From contig NZ_CP016808.1 in NCBI RefSeq assembly GCF_002741035.1, positions 5,132,501-5,196,500 on the forward strand: a DNA stretch of 64,000 nt, written 5' to 3'. The notes under the pieces were generated by a model. That model ran no database searches. It was not told the origin of the DNA and saw only the letters and a program-made list of their open reading frames with translations. Shown here in pieces: positions 1 through 8,297 of the stretch. The translations under genes were made by a program, and so were the position numbers. The stretch comes from Paenibacillus sp. BIHB 4019. GTDB lineage: Bacteria > Bacillota > Bacilli > Paenibacillales > Paenibacillaceae. Each line of letters begins with the position of its first letter. Within the stretch, counting starts at the first letter, position 1.

Positions 1-292
1 CGTGTATTGCGTCTCCTCGCTGGGCGTAACGGGCGTGCGGGCAGAATTCCACAGCGGGATCGACGATTTCCTTGCTACCGTGCGGGAAGCGACCGATCTG
101 CCGATCGCAGTTGGCTTCGGCATTTCGAGCCGTGAGCAAGTTGAGCGATTCTCGAAGCAATGCGACGGCGTTGTCGTTGGCAGCGCGATCGTACGCAAAA
201 TTGAAGAATCCATTCCGCTGCTCGAAGAGGAGAGCACTCGCGCAGAAGGCTTGAAGCAGATCGGCGAGTTTGTAGCCGCGCTGAAGGGCTAG
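1..292 (+). CDS. trpA: Tryptophan synthase alpha subunit, C-terminal part
   Basis: The reading frame enters from the left edge (first full codon at 2) and gives the last 96 residues of TrpA. The segment CVSSLGVTGVR matches the conserved beta/alpha-barrel strand of the family, and GFGISSREQV and DGVVVGSAIV match the phosphate-binding end of the barrel. TrpA cleaves indole-3-glycerol phosphate to indole and glyceraldehyde 3-phosphate and passes indole to TrpB. It is presumably the last gene of the trp operon, because a strong terminator follows 34 bases after the stop. The start and N-terminal two thirds lie outside the window. Confidence 0.95.
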   Translation, partial: VYCVSSLGVTGVRAEFHSGIDDFLATVREATDLPIAVGFGISSREQVERFSKQCDGVVVGSAIVRKIEESIPLLEEESTRAEGLKQIGEFVAALKG

Positions 293-325
293 GGCATATT
301 TAACCCCTTATGGGAGGCATAGTTT

Positions 326-367
326 AAGAGGTGCAGAATACGAGCGTATTCTGCACCTCTTTTTTTA
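326..367 (+). terminator. Rho-independent terminator after trpA
   Basis: A perfect 17-bp stem (326-342 with 345-361, AAGAGGTGCAG... arms) is followed by a run of T residues. It ends the trp transcript and separates it from the downstream hisC-tyrA genes, which in B. subtilis are co-transcribed with trp. Confidence 0.93.
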
Positions 368-453
368 AAATTTAGGAAAGGATATGCATGTTCTCCTCCT
401 TTCTCTATACGTTTCGCCAAACCGATGGCGTCTAATAGAAAGGATGCCGCCAG

Positions 454-479
454 AGGACGGCGAAAGCCGTTTACGCTTG
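454..479 (+). repeat. Dispersed short repeat, copy A
   Basis: The 26-base segment AGGACGGCGAAAGCCG-TTTACGCTTG matches 24325-24350 at 23 of 26 positions. The 5' flank is also alike (TGCCGCCAGAGGAC here, TGCCGGCCAAGGAC there). Both copies are intergenic. The function is unknown; a dispersed intergenic repeat family is the simplest reading. Confidence 0.6.
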
Positions 480-498
480 TGTCATCTCAAAAATAAGA

Positions 499-527
499 TT
501 GATTATACATAAATAATGACATATACT
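499..527 (+). promoter_or_regulatory. Sigma-A promoter of tetR
   Basis: TTGATT (499-504), a 17-base spacer and TATACT (522-527). The predicted start point near 534 falls inside the palindromic operator at 533-551, so a bound TetR protein would block initiation. Confidence 0.7.
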
Positions 528-532
528 AGCAT

Positions 533-551
533 TAGACCGACCGACGGTCTA
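533..551 (+). promoter_or_regulatory. TetR-family operator upstream of tetR
   Basis: TAGACCG-ACCGA-CGGTCTA is a 19-bp dyad with 7-bp perfect arms. It closely resembles the perfect 19-bp dyad at 1330-1348 in front of the MFS gene (same outer TAGAC/GTCTA). This supports one regulator acting on both promoters. Confidence 0.8.
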
Positions 552-575
552 TAGAGAGGAGCGACTAAGCGGACG

Positions 576-1211
576 ATGCGTATACTGAAAGACCCGGAAG
601 AACGCAAAAATGAAATTTTAGATACAGCAGAAATGCTTTTTTATACAAAGGGCTACAATAAAACGACAATCAATGACATCCTTCAGGAGATTGGCATTGC
701 GAAGGGGACGTTTTATTATTACTTTAAGTCCAAAGAGGAAGTTATGGATGCGATCATTATGCGGATCGTCGCAGTGGATGTGGCCGCTGCAAGGGACATA
801 GCCTCTAACCCGGAGCTGCCGACCTTGGTCAAATTATTTCAAATTTTGATGGCTCAGAAGCCTAAGCATGGTGACCGTAAGGAACAGCTGCTTGAGCAAT
901 TCCATCAGGTCGGCAATGCAGAAATGCATCAGAAAAGCCTCGTGCAGACAATTATTCACTTGACGCCAGTGTTAACAGCAGTCATTGAGCAAGGCATTGA
1001 GGAGCATATTTTTCAAACCGAATTTCCGCAGGAGACGGTGGAATTTTTAATCGTATCCTCCACTTTTCTGTTCGATGAAGGTTTATTCGAATGGCAGCCA
1101 GCGGAAATCATCCAGAAGGCGAAAGCTTTTATTCATGTGATGGAAACGACGCTAGGCGCGAAAAAAGGCAGCTTTGATTTTATTTTTGAAATGCTGACGA
1201 ACGGGGAATGA
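576..1211 (+). CDS. TetR/AcrR-family transcriptional repressor
   Basis: 211 residues. The N-terminal helix-turn-helix (about residues 10-56, with KGYNKTTINDILQEIGIAKGTFYYYFKSKEE) is typical of TetR proteins; the C-terminal ligand domain gives no clue to the inducer. The start ATG is preceded by GAGAGGA at 554-560, with a rather long 15-base spacing. It lies immediately upstream of an MFS exporter and an ABC exporter, and palindromes sit in its own promoter and in the MFS promoter. The inferred role is repression of itself and the exporter operon until a toxic compound is bound. Confidence 0.9.
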   Translation: MRILKDPEERKNEILDTAEMLFYTKGYNKTTINDILQEIGIAKGTFYYYFKSKEEVMDAIIMRIVAVDVAAARDIASNPELPTLVKLFQILMAQKPKHGDRKEQLLEQFHQVGNAEMHQKSLVQTIIHLTPVLTAVIEQGIEEHIFQTEFPQETVEFLIVSSTFLFDEGLFEWQPAEIIQKAKAFIHVMETTLGAKKGSFDFIFEMLTNGE

Positions 1212-1329
1212 CCTGATTTATTGCCGAACCCGAGTCCCGCCTTGCAGGCGAGCTGTTAGCGTGCCCAGTATTCCGAAACCGCCAAATGGCGGGGGACAGT
1301 TGGATGCTGGCTTATTTTTTTGAACTTAA

Positions 1330-1348
1330 TAGACTGACGGTCAGTCTA
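1330..1348 (+). promoter_or_regulatory. TetR-family operator upstream of the MFS-ABC operon
   Basis: TAGACTGAC-G-GTCAGTCTA is a perfect 19-bp palindrome. It overlaps a TATAAA -10-like element (1347-1352) ahead of the MFS start at 1390 and is related to the dyad at 533-551. Confidence 0.85.
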
Positions 1349-1389
1349 TAAAATAAATCCATTTATTTTTGTTAAAGGGGAACTGGGAA

Positions 1390-2694
1390 ATGATACAAAA
1401 TAACGTAAAAAGGGTGCCGTTCACGCGAAGCTTTCAGCTGCTTATTTTAGGGCAAATGATTTCCATTCTGGGCAGCGCGCTGCTGCGCTTTGGGCTGTCG
1501 CTGTATGCGCTAGACCTTACAGGGCGTGCAGATATTTATGGGACTCTTTATGCGGTGTCCAGCATCCCGCTGCTGCTGTCGCCAATTGGCGGGGCCATCG
1601 CTGACCGCTTCAATCGCCGAAATTTAATCGTTTTATTCGATTTTGGAGGCGGCATCGTCGTTCTGGGCTTCATGCTCCTATTGGCAGCAGGCGACGCGCC
1701 CGTTGTTGTTATTGGTATTGTGATGGTGCTGCTTTCGCTGATCAGCGCAATGTACCAGCCTGCTGTGCAGGCGAGCATCCCGCAGCTGGTGCATAAGAGC
1801 CAGCTAGAGCAGGCCAATGGAATGGTGAATGGCATCGGCGCTTTGGCCCAAATGGCTGCCCCGGTGCTTGGCGGCATTTTGTATGGTGTTCTTGGCCTGC
1901 ACACATTGATGATCGGAAGCGGTATCGCTTTTTTGCTGTCAGCTCTCATGCAGCTATTTATTAAAATCCCGTTTGTGAAACGCGAGCAGAAGGGAAATAT
2001 CGTCGCAACGCTTGCAGCCGATATAAAAGCAGGAATGGCCTATGTAGTCCAGCGGCGCCCGATCTTGAAAGCGATGGTATTAGCGGCGCTGCTCAATTTT
2101 ATTTTAACGCCGTTTTTCGTTGTAGGCGGGCCGATTATTTTGCGGGTTACGATGCAAAGCAGCGATACGCTTTACGGAGTTGGCATGGGCATAGTGGAAT
2201 GCAGCACGATTTTGGGCGCACTGACGATTGGTTTTTTTGCGAAAAAAATGCAAATGAGCACCTTATACCGGTGGCTGCTCGTCATGGCCGCATGGCTGCT
2301 GCCGATGTCATTGTCGCTGACGCCATGGATGCTGGGGCTCGGCTATTATCCAGCTTATATGCTGTTTATGGCAAGCGTTGTTCCCATCGCGATGGCATTG
2401 ACGATGATTTCAATTTTTGTGCTGACCCGGGTGCAAAAGCAGACACCTAATGAGCTGCTTGGCAAGGTGATGGCCATTATTATGGCGGTTGCCCAAATAG
2501 CGGCTCCTGTTGGGCAAATCGTATACGGCGAGCTGTTTGAAATGTTCAGCTTACAGGTGTATATTCCTGCCCTGCTTATGTTCGCAGCCCTGCTCTTGAC
2601 AGCTTGGCTTACAAAGAGATTTTATCAAAATCAAATAGGGGAGGAAGAGCAAGATGCTAGGAACGATGTGGAGAAAAGATATCGCAAAGAATAA
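1390..2694 (+). CDS. MFS multidrug-type efflux transporter
   Basis: 434 residues with about 12 hydrophobic segments. The loop GGAIADRFNRRN is the MFS motif A (G-x3-D-R-x-x-R-R) between helices 2 and 3. The ATG at 1390 is chosen because AAAGGGG (1374-1380) lies 9 bases upstream; a TTG at 1369 is in frame but has no such site. The 3' end overlaps the ABC permease start by 41 bases, implying translational coupling. A perfect TetR palindrome sits in the promoter. Substrate cannot be told from sequence; drug or antimicrobial export is inferred from the tetR-MFS-ABC arrangement. Confidence 0.88.
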   Translation: MIQNNVKRVPFTRSFQLLILGQMISILGSALLRFGLSLYALDLTGRADIYGTLYAVSSIPLLLSPIGGAIADRFNRRNLIVLFDFGGGIVVLGFMLLLAAGDAPVVVIGIVMVLLSLISAMYQPAVQASIPQLVHKSQLEQANGMVNGIGALAQMAAPVLGGILYGVLGLHTLMIGSGIAFLLSALMQLFIKIPFVKREQKGNIVATLAADIKAGMAYVVQRRPILKAMVLAALLNFILTPFFVVGGPIILRVTMQSSDTLYGVGMGIVECSTILGALTIGFFAKKMQMSTLYRWLLVMAAWLLPMSLSLTPWMLGLGYYPAYMLFMASVVPIAMALTMISIFVLTRVQKQTPNELLGKVMAIIMAVAQIAAPVGQIVYGELFEMFSLQVYIPALLMFAALLLTAWLTKRFYQNQIGEEEQDARNDVEKRYRKE

Positions 2695-5005
2695 ATTGAT
2701 TACTGCCATTTTATTTTTATTTATTATGATTTCCTCGCTGCTCGTGGCAAGCAGTGCAAGCATGCTGCTGGAGCTGTTCCGTTCGGTGGATAATTGGTTT
2801 GAGAAAGCGGCCGTCCCCCATTTTGTCCAAATGCATGCCGGGGAAATCGACCAGCGGGAAATAGAGGCTTTTGCAAACGGCAGTAAGCTAGTGAAGGATC
2901 AGCAAACGGTCGAGATGATTTCTATTGAGCCAGCCCATGTTTATTTTGGCGAGAGCGGTGAGTCAGAGGCAGGCAGCGTCATGGAAATGAGCATTGTAAA
3001 GCAAAACAACGCGTTTGATTTTTTACTTGATTTAACCAATAACAGGCTGGATGTGCTTCCAGGCGAAATAGCGGTGCCGATTTATTTTAAGCAGCAGCAG
3101 AGGCTGGAAATCGGGGATACGATGCGGATTGCCAAGGGTTCCTTTAGCATGGCTTTTACGATAGCGGATTTTGTTAGGGATGCCCAGATGAATCCGTCTA
3201 TTGTCAGCTCGAAGCGTTTCGTTGTGAGCGATTTGGATTGGGAGACGCTTAAGGGCCATTTTACTGATAAAGAATATTTGATCGAATTTCTGCTGCATGA
3301 TGGGGAGCGAACTAGCGAATTTGAACAGCTTTATCAATCATCTGGGCTTCCCCACCAAGGACCCGCCATTACATCCGCCCAATTACGTTTATTGAATGCG
3401 CTGACCGACGGCGTTGCGGCCGTTGTTATTTTTTTAGCCAGCTTGCTGCTAATTGCGATTGCCTTTCTCTGCCTGCGGTTCACGATGCTTGCCGCGATGG
3501 AGGAGGATATTTATGAGATTGGCGTTCTGAAGGCGATTGGGATGGCTGGAGATCATATCCGCCGGCTTTATTTAATGAAATATCGGATGATCGCTTTGCT
3601 GGCTAGTTTGGCAGGGTATGTGCTGTCCCTCTTTACAGAGCGGGCTTTCATAGCGAATAGGAGCCTATTTATGGGCACAGCTGAAAAAAGTGCGCTAAGC
3701 TACATCGTCCCCTTGCTGGGAGCAGTCTGTATTTTTCTGCTAGTGATGTTGTTCTGCCGCTTCGTTTTGCGGAGATTTAAGCGAATATCGGCCGTTGAAG
3801 CTCTTCGTTCAGGCAGCACTTCGGCCAAAGGACGGATGTCAGGACTGTTGAAGCTCCATCGCAGCCGGGTTATCCCTGTCCATCTATTTGTCGGCATGCA
3901 GGATGTGTTGGTCCGGATTAGAACATTTGGTTTGCTGGGCCTCGTATTTACGCTTTGTTTCTTCCTCATCATTGTGCCGGCCAATTTTTTGAATACGTTG
4001 AAATCGCCTGATTTTATAACCTATATGGGAGCCGGGAGGAGCGATATTCAAATCGATATGCGGCAGACAAGCGACGCAGCGCAGCGGTACAACGAAATGC
4101 TTGCCTATATACAAAACGACTGCGATGTGGAAAAGTATTCGCCGCTCGTAACGAGCTCTTATAAGCTGCGCAGCGAGGATGGCATCTATGAAAATGTGAG
4201 CGTGCAAACGGGCGATTTTTCGCTGTTCCCGCTAGCCTATTTAAGCGGGGCTGCTCCTGTTCAAAATGATGAAATGGCTCTTTCTTACCTCCATGCGAAG
4301 GAGCGCGGCAAGCAGCTCGGCGACACGCTTACGCTTCTCGCAGCCGGGAAAGAACGAGAGCTGAAGATTTCGGGCATTTATCAGGATGTGACCAATGGCG
4401 GCAAGACGGCGAAGGCGCTGCTGCCATACGAAGCAGAGTCCGTTCTCTGGTACATGGTCAGCCTGAATGTAAAGCCGGGCGTTGCCATTGGTGAGAAAAC
4501 AGCGGAATACGCAGCGGCCTTTCATCCGGCAAAGGTGACGTTTATGGAAGATTATTTGTCCCAGACGTTAAGCTCCACCATAAGCCAGCTGCAAAAAATA
4601 ACGGCGCTCACCTCGACAGCAGCTCTTGTAATCGCGATACTGATTACCGCTTTATTTTTCAACATGCTAATTGTGAAAGACGCTTCCGACCTCGTCATTA
4701 TGAGAAGCCTTGGATTTTCCTTAAAACAGATCAGACTGCAATACATCATCCGCTCGCTGCTCGTATTACTGGCCGGAATGGTGTTAGGCACCGCAGCAGC
4801 GGGAACCCTTGGGCAGGGCGCAGTCAGCGTGCTGATGTCCTTAATGGGCGCAGCCCGCGTCGCGTTTGTCGTAAATCCGCTTGTGGCCTACATATGGATT
4901 CCGCTGGCACTTATCGTTGTCGTAATCATAACGACGTTATTCAGCAGCTTAGCCGTAACGGGAGCTGGTAAAGGCGCAGGCGCAGCAAAATTATTTTCGA
5001 AATGA
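2654..5005 (+). CDS. ABC transporter permease with two FtsX-like domains
   Basis: 783 residues. There is one N-terminal membrane helix (about 15-40), a large extracytoplasmic region, three helices near 252-370, a second long extracytoplasmic region after a helix near 420-440, and three C-terminal helices (about 658-770). The two triple-helix bundles fit the FtsX fold seen in MacB/LolC-type exporters. Short EIGVLKAIGM and LVIMRSLGF segments match the conserved cytoplasmic loop that docks the ATPase. It starts inside the MFS gene behind GGGGAGGAAG and is followed 10 bases later by its ATPase gene. Export of a peptide, lipid or drug is inferred. Confidence 0.88.
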   Translation: MLGTMWRKDIAKNKLITAILFLFIMISSLLVASSASMLLELFRSVDNWFEKAAVPHFVQMHAGEIDQREIEAFANGSKLVKDQQTVEMISIEPAHVYFGESGESEAGSVMEMSIVKQNNAFDFLLDLTNNRLDVLPGEIAVPIYFKQQQRLEIGDTMRIAKGSFSMAFTIADFVRDAQMNPSIVSSKRFVVSDLDWETLKGHFTDKEYLIEFLLHDGERTSEFEQLYQSSGLPHQGPAITSAQLRLLNALTDGVAAVVIFLASLLLIAIAFLCLRFTMLAAMEEDIYEIGVLKAIGMAGDHIRRLYLMKYRMIALLASLAGYVLSLFTERAFIANRSLFMGTAEKSALSYIVPLLGAVCIFLLVMLFCRFVLRRFKRISAVEALRSGSTSAKGRMSGLLKLHRSRVIPVHLFVGMQDVLVRIRTFGLLGLVFTLCFFLIIVPANFLNTLKSPDFITYMGAGRSDIQIDMRQTSDAAQRYNEMLAYIQNDCDVEKYSPLVTSSYKLRSEDGIYENVSVQTGDFSLFPLAYLSGAAPVQNDEMALSYLHAKERGKQLGDTLTLLAAGKERELKISGIYQDVTNGGKTAKALLPYEAESVLWYMVSLNVKPGVAIGEKTAEYAAAFHPAKVTFMEDYLSQTLSSTISQLQKITALTSTAALVIAILITALFFNMLIVKDASDLVIMRSLGFSLKQIRLQYIIRSLLVLLAGMVLGTAAAGTLGQGAVSVLMSLMGAARVAFVVNPLVAYIWIPLALIVVVIITTLFSSLAVTGAGKGAGAAKLFSK

Positions 5006-5015
5006 GGGCATCGTG

Positions 5016-5777
5016 ATGACAAATGTGTTAGAGGCGAAAAAGGTTAGCAAAAGCTACTCCTTAGGCAAAAATAATGAACAGCCTGTGCTGAAAAATGTGA
5101 ATTTGGAATTGCGGGCAGGCGAGTTCGTGTCCATAATGGGGCCTTCTGGCTGCGGCAAGTCGACCCTGCTGCAGATCATTAGCGGGATGGATAAAATGAC
5201 GTCCGGCAGCGTTGCCATACAAGGGCAGGAGATCGGCAGTCTATCCGAAGAGCGTTTGGCTCAGCTTCGCTTGAGCAAGATGGGATTTATTTTTCAGCAG
5301 AGCGGCTTTTTGAAAAATCTCAGTCTGCTCGACAATATTATTTTGCCCGCTTATATGGCGAAAGCAGAGAGCCGCGCTGCTATCAACAGGCGCGCCAGCG
5401 AGCTGATGAAGCGGACAGGCATTGCGCAGCTGGCGCATGCGGACAAGTCGCAAGTATCTGGAGGACAGCTCCAGCGGGCGGCCATTTGCCGAGCGCTCAT
5501 CAACCAGCCGCAATTGGTGTTTGGCGATGAGCCGACTGGGGCGCTAAATTCCAAGGCGAGTGACGAGGTCATGGATATTTTAGCGGAAATGAACGCTGCT
5601 GGGACGACGATTATGCTGGTAACCCATGATGCGAAGGTAGCTGCCAAAACACAGCGTGTGCTATTTATGTTGGACGGATGCATCGTTGGCGAACGCCGGC
5701 TTGGCCAGCTCGGACAGGCCGAATTGAAGGAGCGGGAGGCAAAACTGTCATCTTGGCTTGCTGAGATGGGATTTTAG
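5016..5777 (+). CDS. ABC transporter ATP-binding protein (MacB/LolD type)
   Basis: 253 residues with Walker A GPSGCGKST, Q-loop IFQQSGF, signature VSGGQLQRAAICRAL and Walker B LVFGDEPTGALN followed by the switch His in LVTHD. These are hallmarks of ATPases that partner FtsX-type permeases. The ATG at 5016 is preferred over the GTG at 5013 because GAGGG (5004-5008) then has 7-base spacing. It is the last gene of the tetR-controlled cassette and should energise the permease encoded just upstream. Confidence 0.93.
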   Translation: MTNVLEAKKVSKSYSLGKNNEQPVLKNVNLELRAGEFVSIMGPSGCGKSTLLQIISGMDKMTSGSVAIQGQEIGSLSEERLAQLRLSKMGFIFQQSGFLKNLSLLDNIILPAYMAKAESRAAINRRASELMKRTGIAQLAHADKSQVSGGQLQRAAICRALINQPQLVFGDEPTGALNSKASDEVMDILAEMNAAGTTIMLVTHDAKVAAKTQRVLFMLDGCIVGERRLGQLGQAELKEREAKLSSWLAEMGF

Positions 5778-5860
5778 ATTTTTTCTTTGGGGCAGGCGCG
5801 ATCAATTGCAATAGAACATCTTTTAAAGCGGGACAAGATGTGAGACAATAAGCTTTATGC

Positions 5861-5882
5861 AATTGATATTTATATATCAATT
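5861..5882. promoter_or_regulatory. Inverted repeat upstream of hisC
   Basis: AATTGATAT-TTAT-ATATCAATT has perfect 9-bp arms with a 4-base spacer, 36 bases before the hisC start. It could be an operator overlapping the hisC promoter, but no confident -35/-10 pair was found, so the role is a guess. Confidence 0.4.
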
Positions 5883-5918
5883 AATGTGTTGATATATTAA
5901 GAAGAGGTGATCGGCAGC

Positions 5919-7016
5919 ATGCAGCCAAAAAACAATATTTTACATCTCCCTGTCTATCAGCCTGGCAAGCCGGTTGAAGATGTGAAGAGAGAGCTTGGGC
6001 TAACTGAAGTTACGAAGCTGGCTTCCAATGAAAATCCACATGGTTGTTCCGAGCAGGCTAAAGCGGCAATGTTGGAAGAAATAAACCAAACGAATATTTA
6101 TCCTGATGGCGCCAGCATTGAGCTTGCAGCAGCACTTGCAAACCATCTTAACGTAAAGCCGGAGCAGCTGATTTTCGGCACAGGCTCCAGTGAAATTATT
6201 TTAATGCTGGCCCGCGCATTTCTTGTTGCCGGCGACGAAACGATTATGGCGGACGAGACCTTCCCGCAGTATAAGCATAATGCCGAAATTGAGAACGCTC
6301 GCATCATCGAGGTGCCGCTGAAGGAGGGCAAGCATGATCTTCCTGCAATGCTGGCGAAGGTAACAGAGCGTACGAAAATCATCTGGATTTGCAACCCGAA
6401 CAATCCGACCGGCACGATTGTGACGAAGGAGGAACTGACTTCCTTTTTGCAGCAGGTTCCGAGCCATGTGCTCGTTGTGCTGGATGAGGCGTATTGCGAG
6501 CTAGTAACAGATCCTGCTTTCCCGAACGGCATTGAACTGCTGAGCAGCTACCGGAATCTGATCGTATTGCGCACGTTCTCGAAGGTTTATGGCTTGGCTG
6601 CGCTGCGTATTGGCTATGGCGTTGGCGACGTGGACGTGCTTCGCTTCATTAATCAGGTGCGGGAGCCGTTTAATACATCGAGAATCGCACAGGCAGCGGC
6701 GAAAGCGGCCGTGTCCGATCAAGCTTTTATTCAGCATGTTGTGCAGGAAAATGCAGCGGGCATCGCTTATTTTGCTGAGCAGTTTGACCGGCTTGGCCTT
6801 GTTTATTATCCGGCGCATGGCAATTTTATTATGGTCGATGTCAAGCGTCCTTCTCCAGAGGTTTTTGATGCGCTGCTGCGCAAAGGCTTTATTATTCGAT
6901 CCCGCTGGACGTATTACCCGACTTATATTCGGGTCAGCGTAGGCACCAAGCAGCAAAATGAGCAGTTTATAGCTGCTTTGGAGCAGGTTTTGCAGGAAGT
7001 GGCGGTGCAGTCATAA
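5919..7016 (+). CDS. hisC: Histidinol-phosphate aminotransferase
   Basis: 365 residues, class I/II PLP aminotransferase. Features include SNENPHG near the N-terminus, the ICNPNNPTGT substrate/PLP loop, LDEAY, and TFSKVYGLAALRIGYG carrying the Schiff-base lysine. It transaminates imidazole-acetol phosphate. In Bacillales the trp-linked HisC also serves the last step of Tyr/Phe synthesis, and the tyrA gene 4 bases downstream supports that dual role. The ATG at 5919 is chosen over an in-frame GTG at 5907 because AAGAGGTGA (5902-5910) has proper spacing. It is separated from trpA by the 5-kb exporter cassette. Confidence 0.92.
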   Translation: MQPKNNILHLPVYQPGKPVEDVKRELGLTEVTKLASNENPHGCSEQAKAAMLEEINQTNIYPDGASIELAAALANHLNVKPEQLIFGTGSSEIILMLARAFLVAGDETIMADETFPQYKHNAEIENARIIEVPLKEGKHDLPAMLAKVTERTKIIWICNPNNPTGTIVTKEELTSFLQQVPSHVLVVLDEAYCELVTDPAFPNGIELLSSYRNLIVLRTFSKVYGLAALRIGYGVGDVDVLRFINQVREPFNTSRIAQAAAKAAVSDQAFIQHVVQENAAGIAYFAEQFDRLGLVYYPAHGNFIMVDVKRPSPEVFDALLRKGFIIRSRWTYYPTYIRVSVGTKQQNEQFIAALEQVLQEVAVQS

Positions 7017-7020
7017 GGTT

Positions 7021-8115
7021 ATGGTGAAAATAGCGATTTTTGGCGTAGGATTAATTGGCGGATCGCTTGCTCTTTGCTTTAAGGGCAAGCCGGATGTAAC
7101 GGTTGTCGGTTATTCAAACCGGGCGTCCTCCGCAGAGAAATATGTCAATCGAGGCGTCGTCGATTCAGCAACGACGTCTGTTCGAGAGGCGGCTGTTGAC
7201 GCTGACTTCATATTCCTCTGCGTGCCTGTAGGCAAGCTGGAGGAGTATGTAGATGAGCTGAGCCAGCTTCCGCTGAAGCCGGGCTGTATTGTGACGGATG
7301 TCGGCAGCACGAAAGCTTCCGTTGCCTTATGCGGACGCAGGCTGGAAAGCCAGCCGGGCGTTTCGTTTATCGGCGGCCATCCAATGGCCGGATCGGAGCG
7401 CTCGGGCGTTGAAGCAGCATCGACCCATTTGTTCGAGAATGCTTTTTACGTTCTCACGCCCGACGCGTCGACGCCGCAGGGACAGCTGGACAAGCTCATT
7501 GAACTGCTTGCGCTGACGAAAGCCCATATTGTCAGTGTGGACGCGAAGTCGCATGATGAAATCGTGGGCGCGATCAGCCATTTGCCGCATATGATTGCAG
7601 TTGCGCTGGTCAACCAGATTCGCGGCTACAATGAGCAGGATCAGCTGTATGCTTCGCTTGCAGCAGGGGGGTTCCGCGATATTACCCGTATCGCCTCAGG
7701 CGACCCGGTCGTATGGCGCGACATTTTGGTTAATAACAAAGGCGTGCTGCTAAAGCTGCTGAAGGATTGGAATGCAGAAATCGCAACATTCGCGGACCTG
7801 CTGGAGCGGGAGGATGGCGAAGGCATAGAGGAAGCGTTCCGTACAGCGGGCGAATTCCGCAGCAAGCTGCCTGAGCGCCGCAAGGGCATGCTGCATTCGA
7901 TTTATGATTGTTATGTCGACGTACCCGATCATCCCGGCATTATCGGGAAAATCGCCAGCGACCTCGGCAAGGAGCGCATTAATTTGAGCAACATCCATAT
8001 TATTGAGAGCAGAGAGGACGTTCCAGGCATTCTAAGGCTGTCCTTCCGCACGCAGGAGGATTTGGATCAGGCTCAGCTTGTGCTTGCGGATGCCGGCTTT
8101 GCGGTTCATCAGTAA
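7021..8115 (+). CDS. tyrA: Prephenate dehydrogenase with ACT domain
   Basis: 364 residues. The N-terminal Rossmann fold begins with IFGVGLIGGSLAL (NAD-binding G-x-G-x-x-G), and GGHPMAGSERSGVEAA carries the catalytic-region His. The C-terminal ACT domain (about 295-364, VDVPDHPGIIGKIASDLG) fits feedback control by tyrosine. The enzyme converts prephenate to 4-hydroxyphenylpyruvate, which HisC next door can transaminate. The start is either ATG 7021, very close to the AAGG at 7015-7018, or GTG 7024; the difference is one residue. A strong terminator follows. Confidence 0.94.
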   Translation: MVKIAIFGVGLIGGSLALCFKGKPDVTVVGYSNRASSAEKYVNRGVVDSATTSVREAAVDADFIFLCVPVGKLEEYVDELSQLPLKPGCIVTDVGSTKASVALCGRRLESQPGVSFIGGHPMAGSERSGVEAASTHLFENAFYVLTPDASTPQGQLDKLIELLALTKAHIVSVDAKSHDEIVGAISHLPHMIAVALVNQIRGYNEQDQLYASLAAGGFRDITRIASGDPVVWRDILVNNKGVLLKLLKDWNAEIATFADLLEREDGEGIEEAFRTAGEFRSKLPERRKGMLHSIYDCYVDVPDHPGIIGKIASDLGKERINLSNIHIIESREDVPGILRLSFRTQEDLDQAQLVLADAGFAVHQ

Positions 8116-8128
8116 AAATAGCAATTTG

Positions 8129-8167
8129 GCCCCGCAGCAGCTTTCGAGCTGCTGCGGGGCTTTTTGA
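8129..8167 (+). terminator. Rho-independent terminator after tyrA
   Basis: A 14-bp perfect GC-rich stem (GCCCCGCAGCAGCT, 8129-8142, with 8147-8160), a TTCG tetraloop and a following T run. Confidence 0.95.
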
Positions 8168-8220
8168 TTTAGGGACATATGTAATTGCCGCGCAAATGAT
8201 GTTAGTTGGAAGGAGTCATA

Positions 8221-8262
8221 TAAGCGTTTTCAAAATAAATCTCGGAAAAATGAAAACGCTTA
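8221..8262. promoter_or_regulatory. 12-bp inverted repeat, two cre-like half sites
   Basis: TAAGCGTTTTCA (8221-8232) and TGAAAACGCTTA (8251-8262) are perfect reverse complements 18 bases apart. They abut the -35 of a consensus promoter. Each TGAAAACGCTTA resembles the first 12 positions of the CcpA cre consensus (TGWAARCGYTWWCA), so carbon catabolite control or another LacI-family regulator is a reasonable guess. Confidence 0.5.
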
Positions 8263-8291
8263 TTGACAGATTGGAAGCGTATACATATAAT
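8263..8291 (+). promoter_or_regulatory. Perfect consensus sigma-A promoter
   Basis: TTGACA (8263-8268), exactly 17 bases, TATAAT (8286-8291). No protein-coding gene lies downstream on this strand; the first feature reached is a terminator at 8351-8380. Confidence 0.85.
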
Positions 8292-8297
8292 AAAAGT

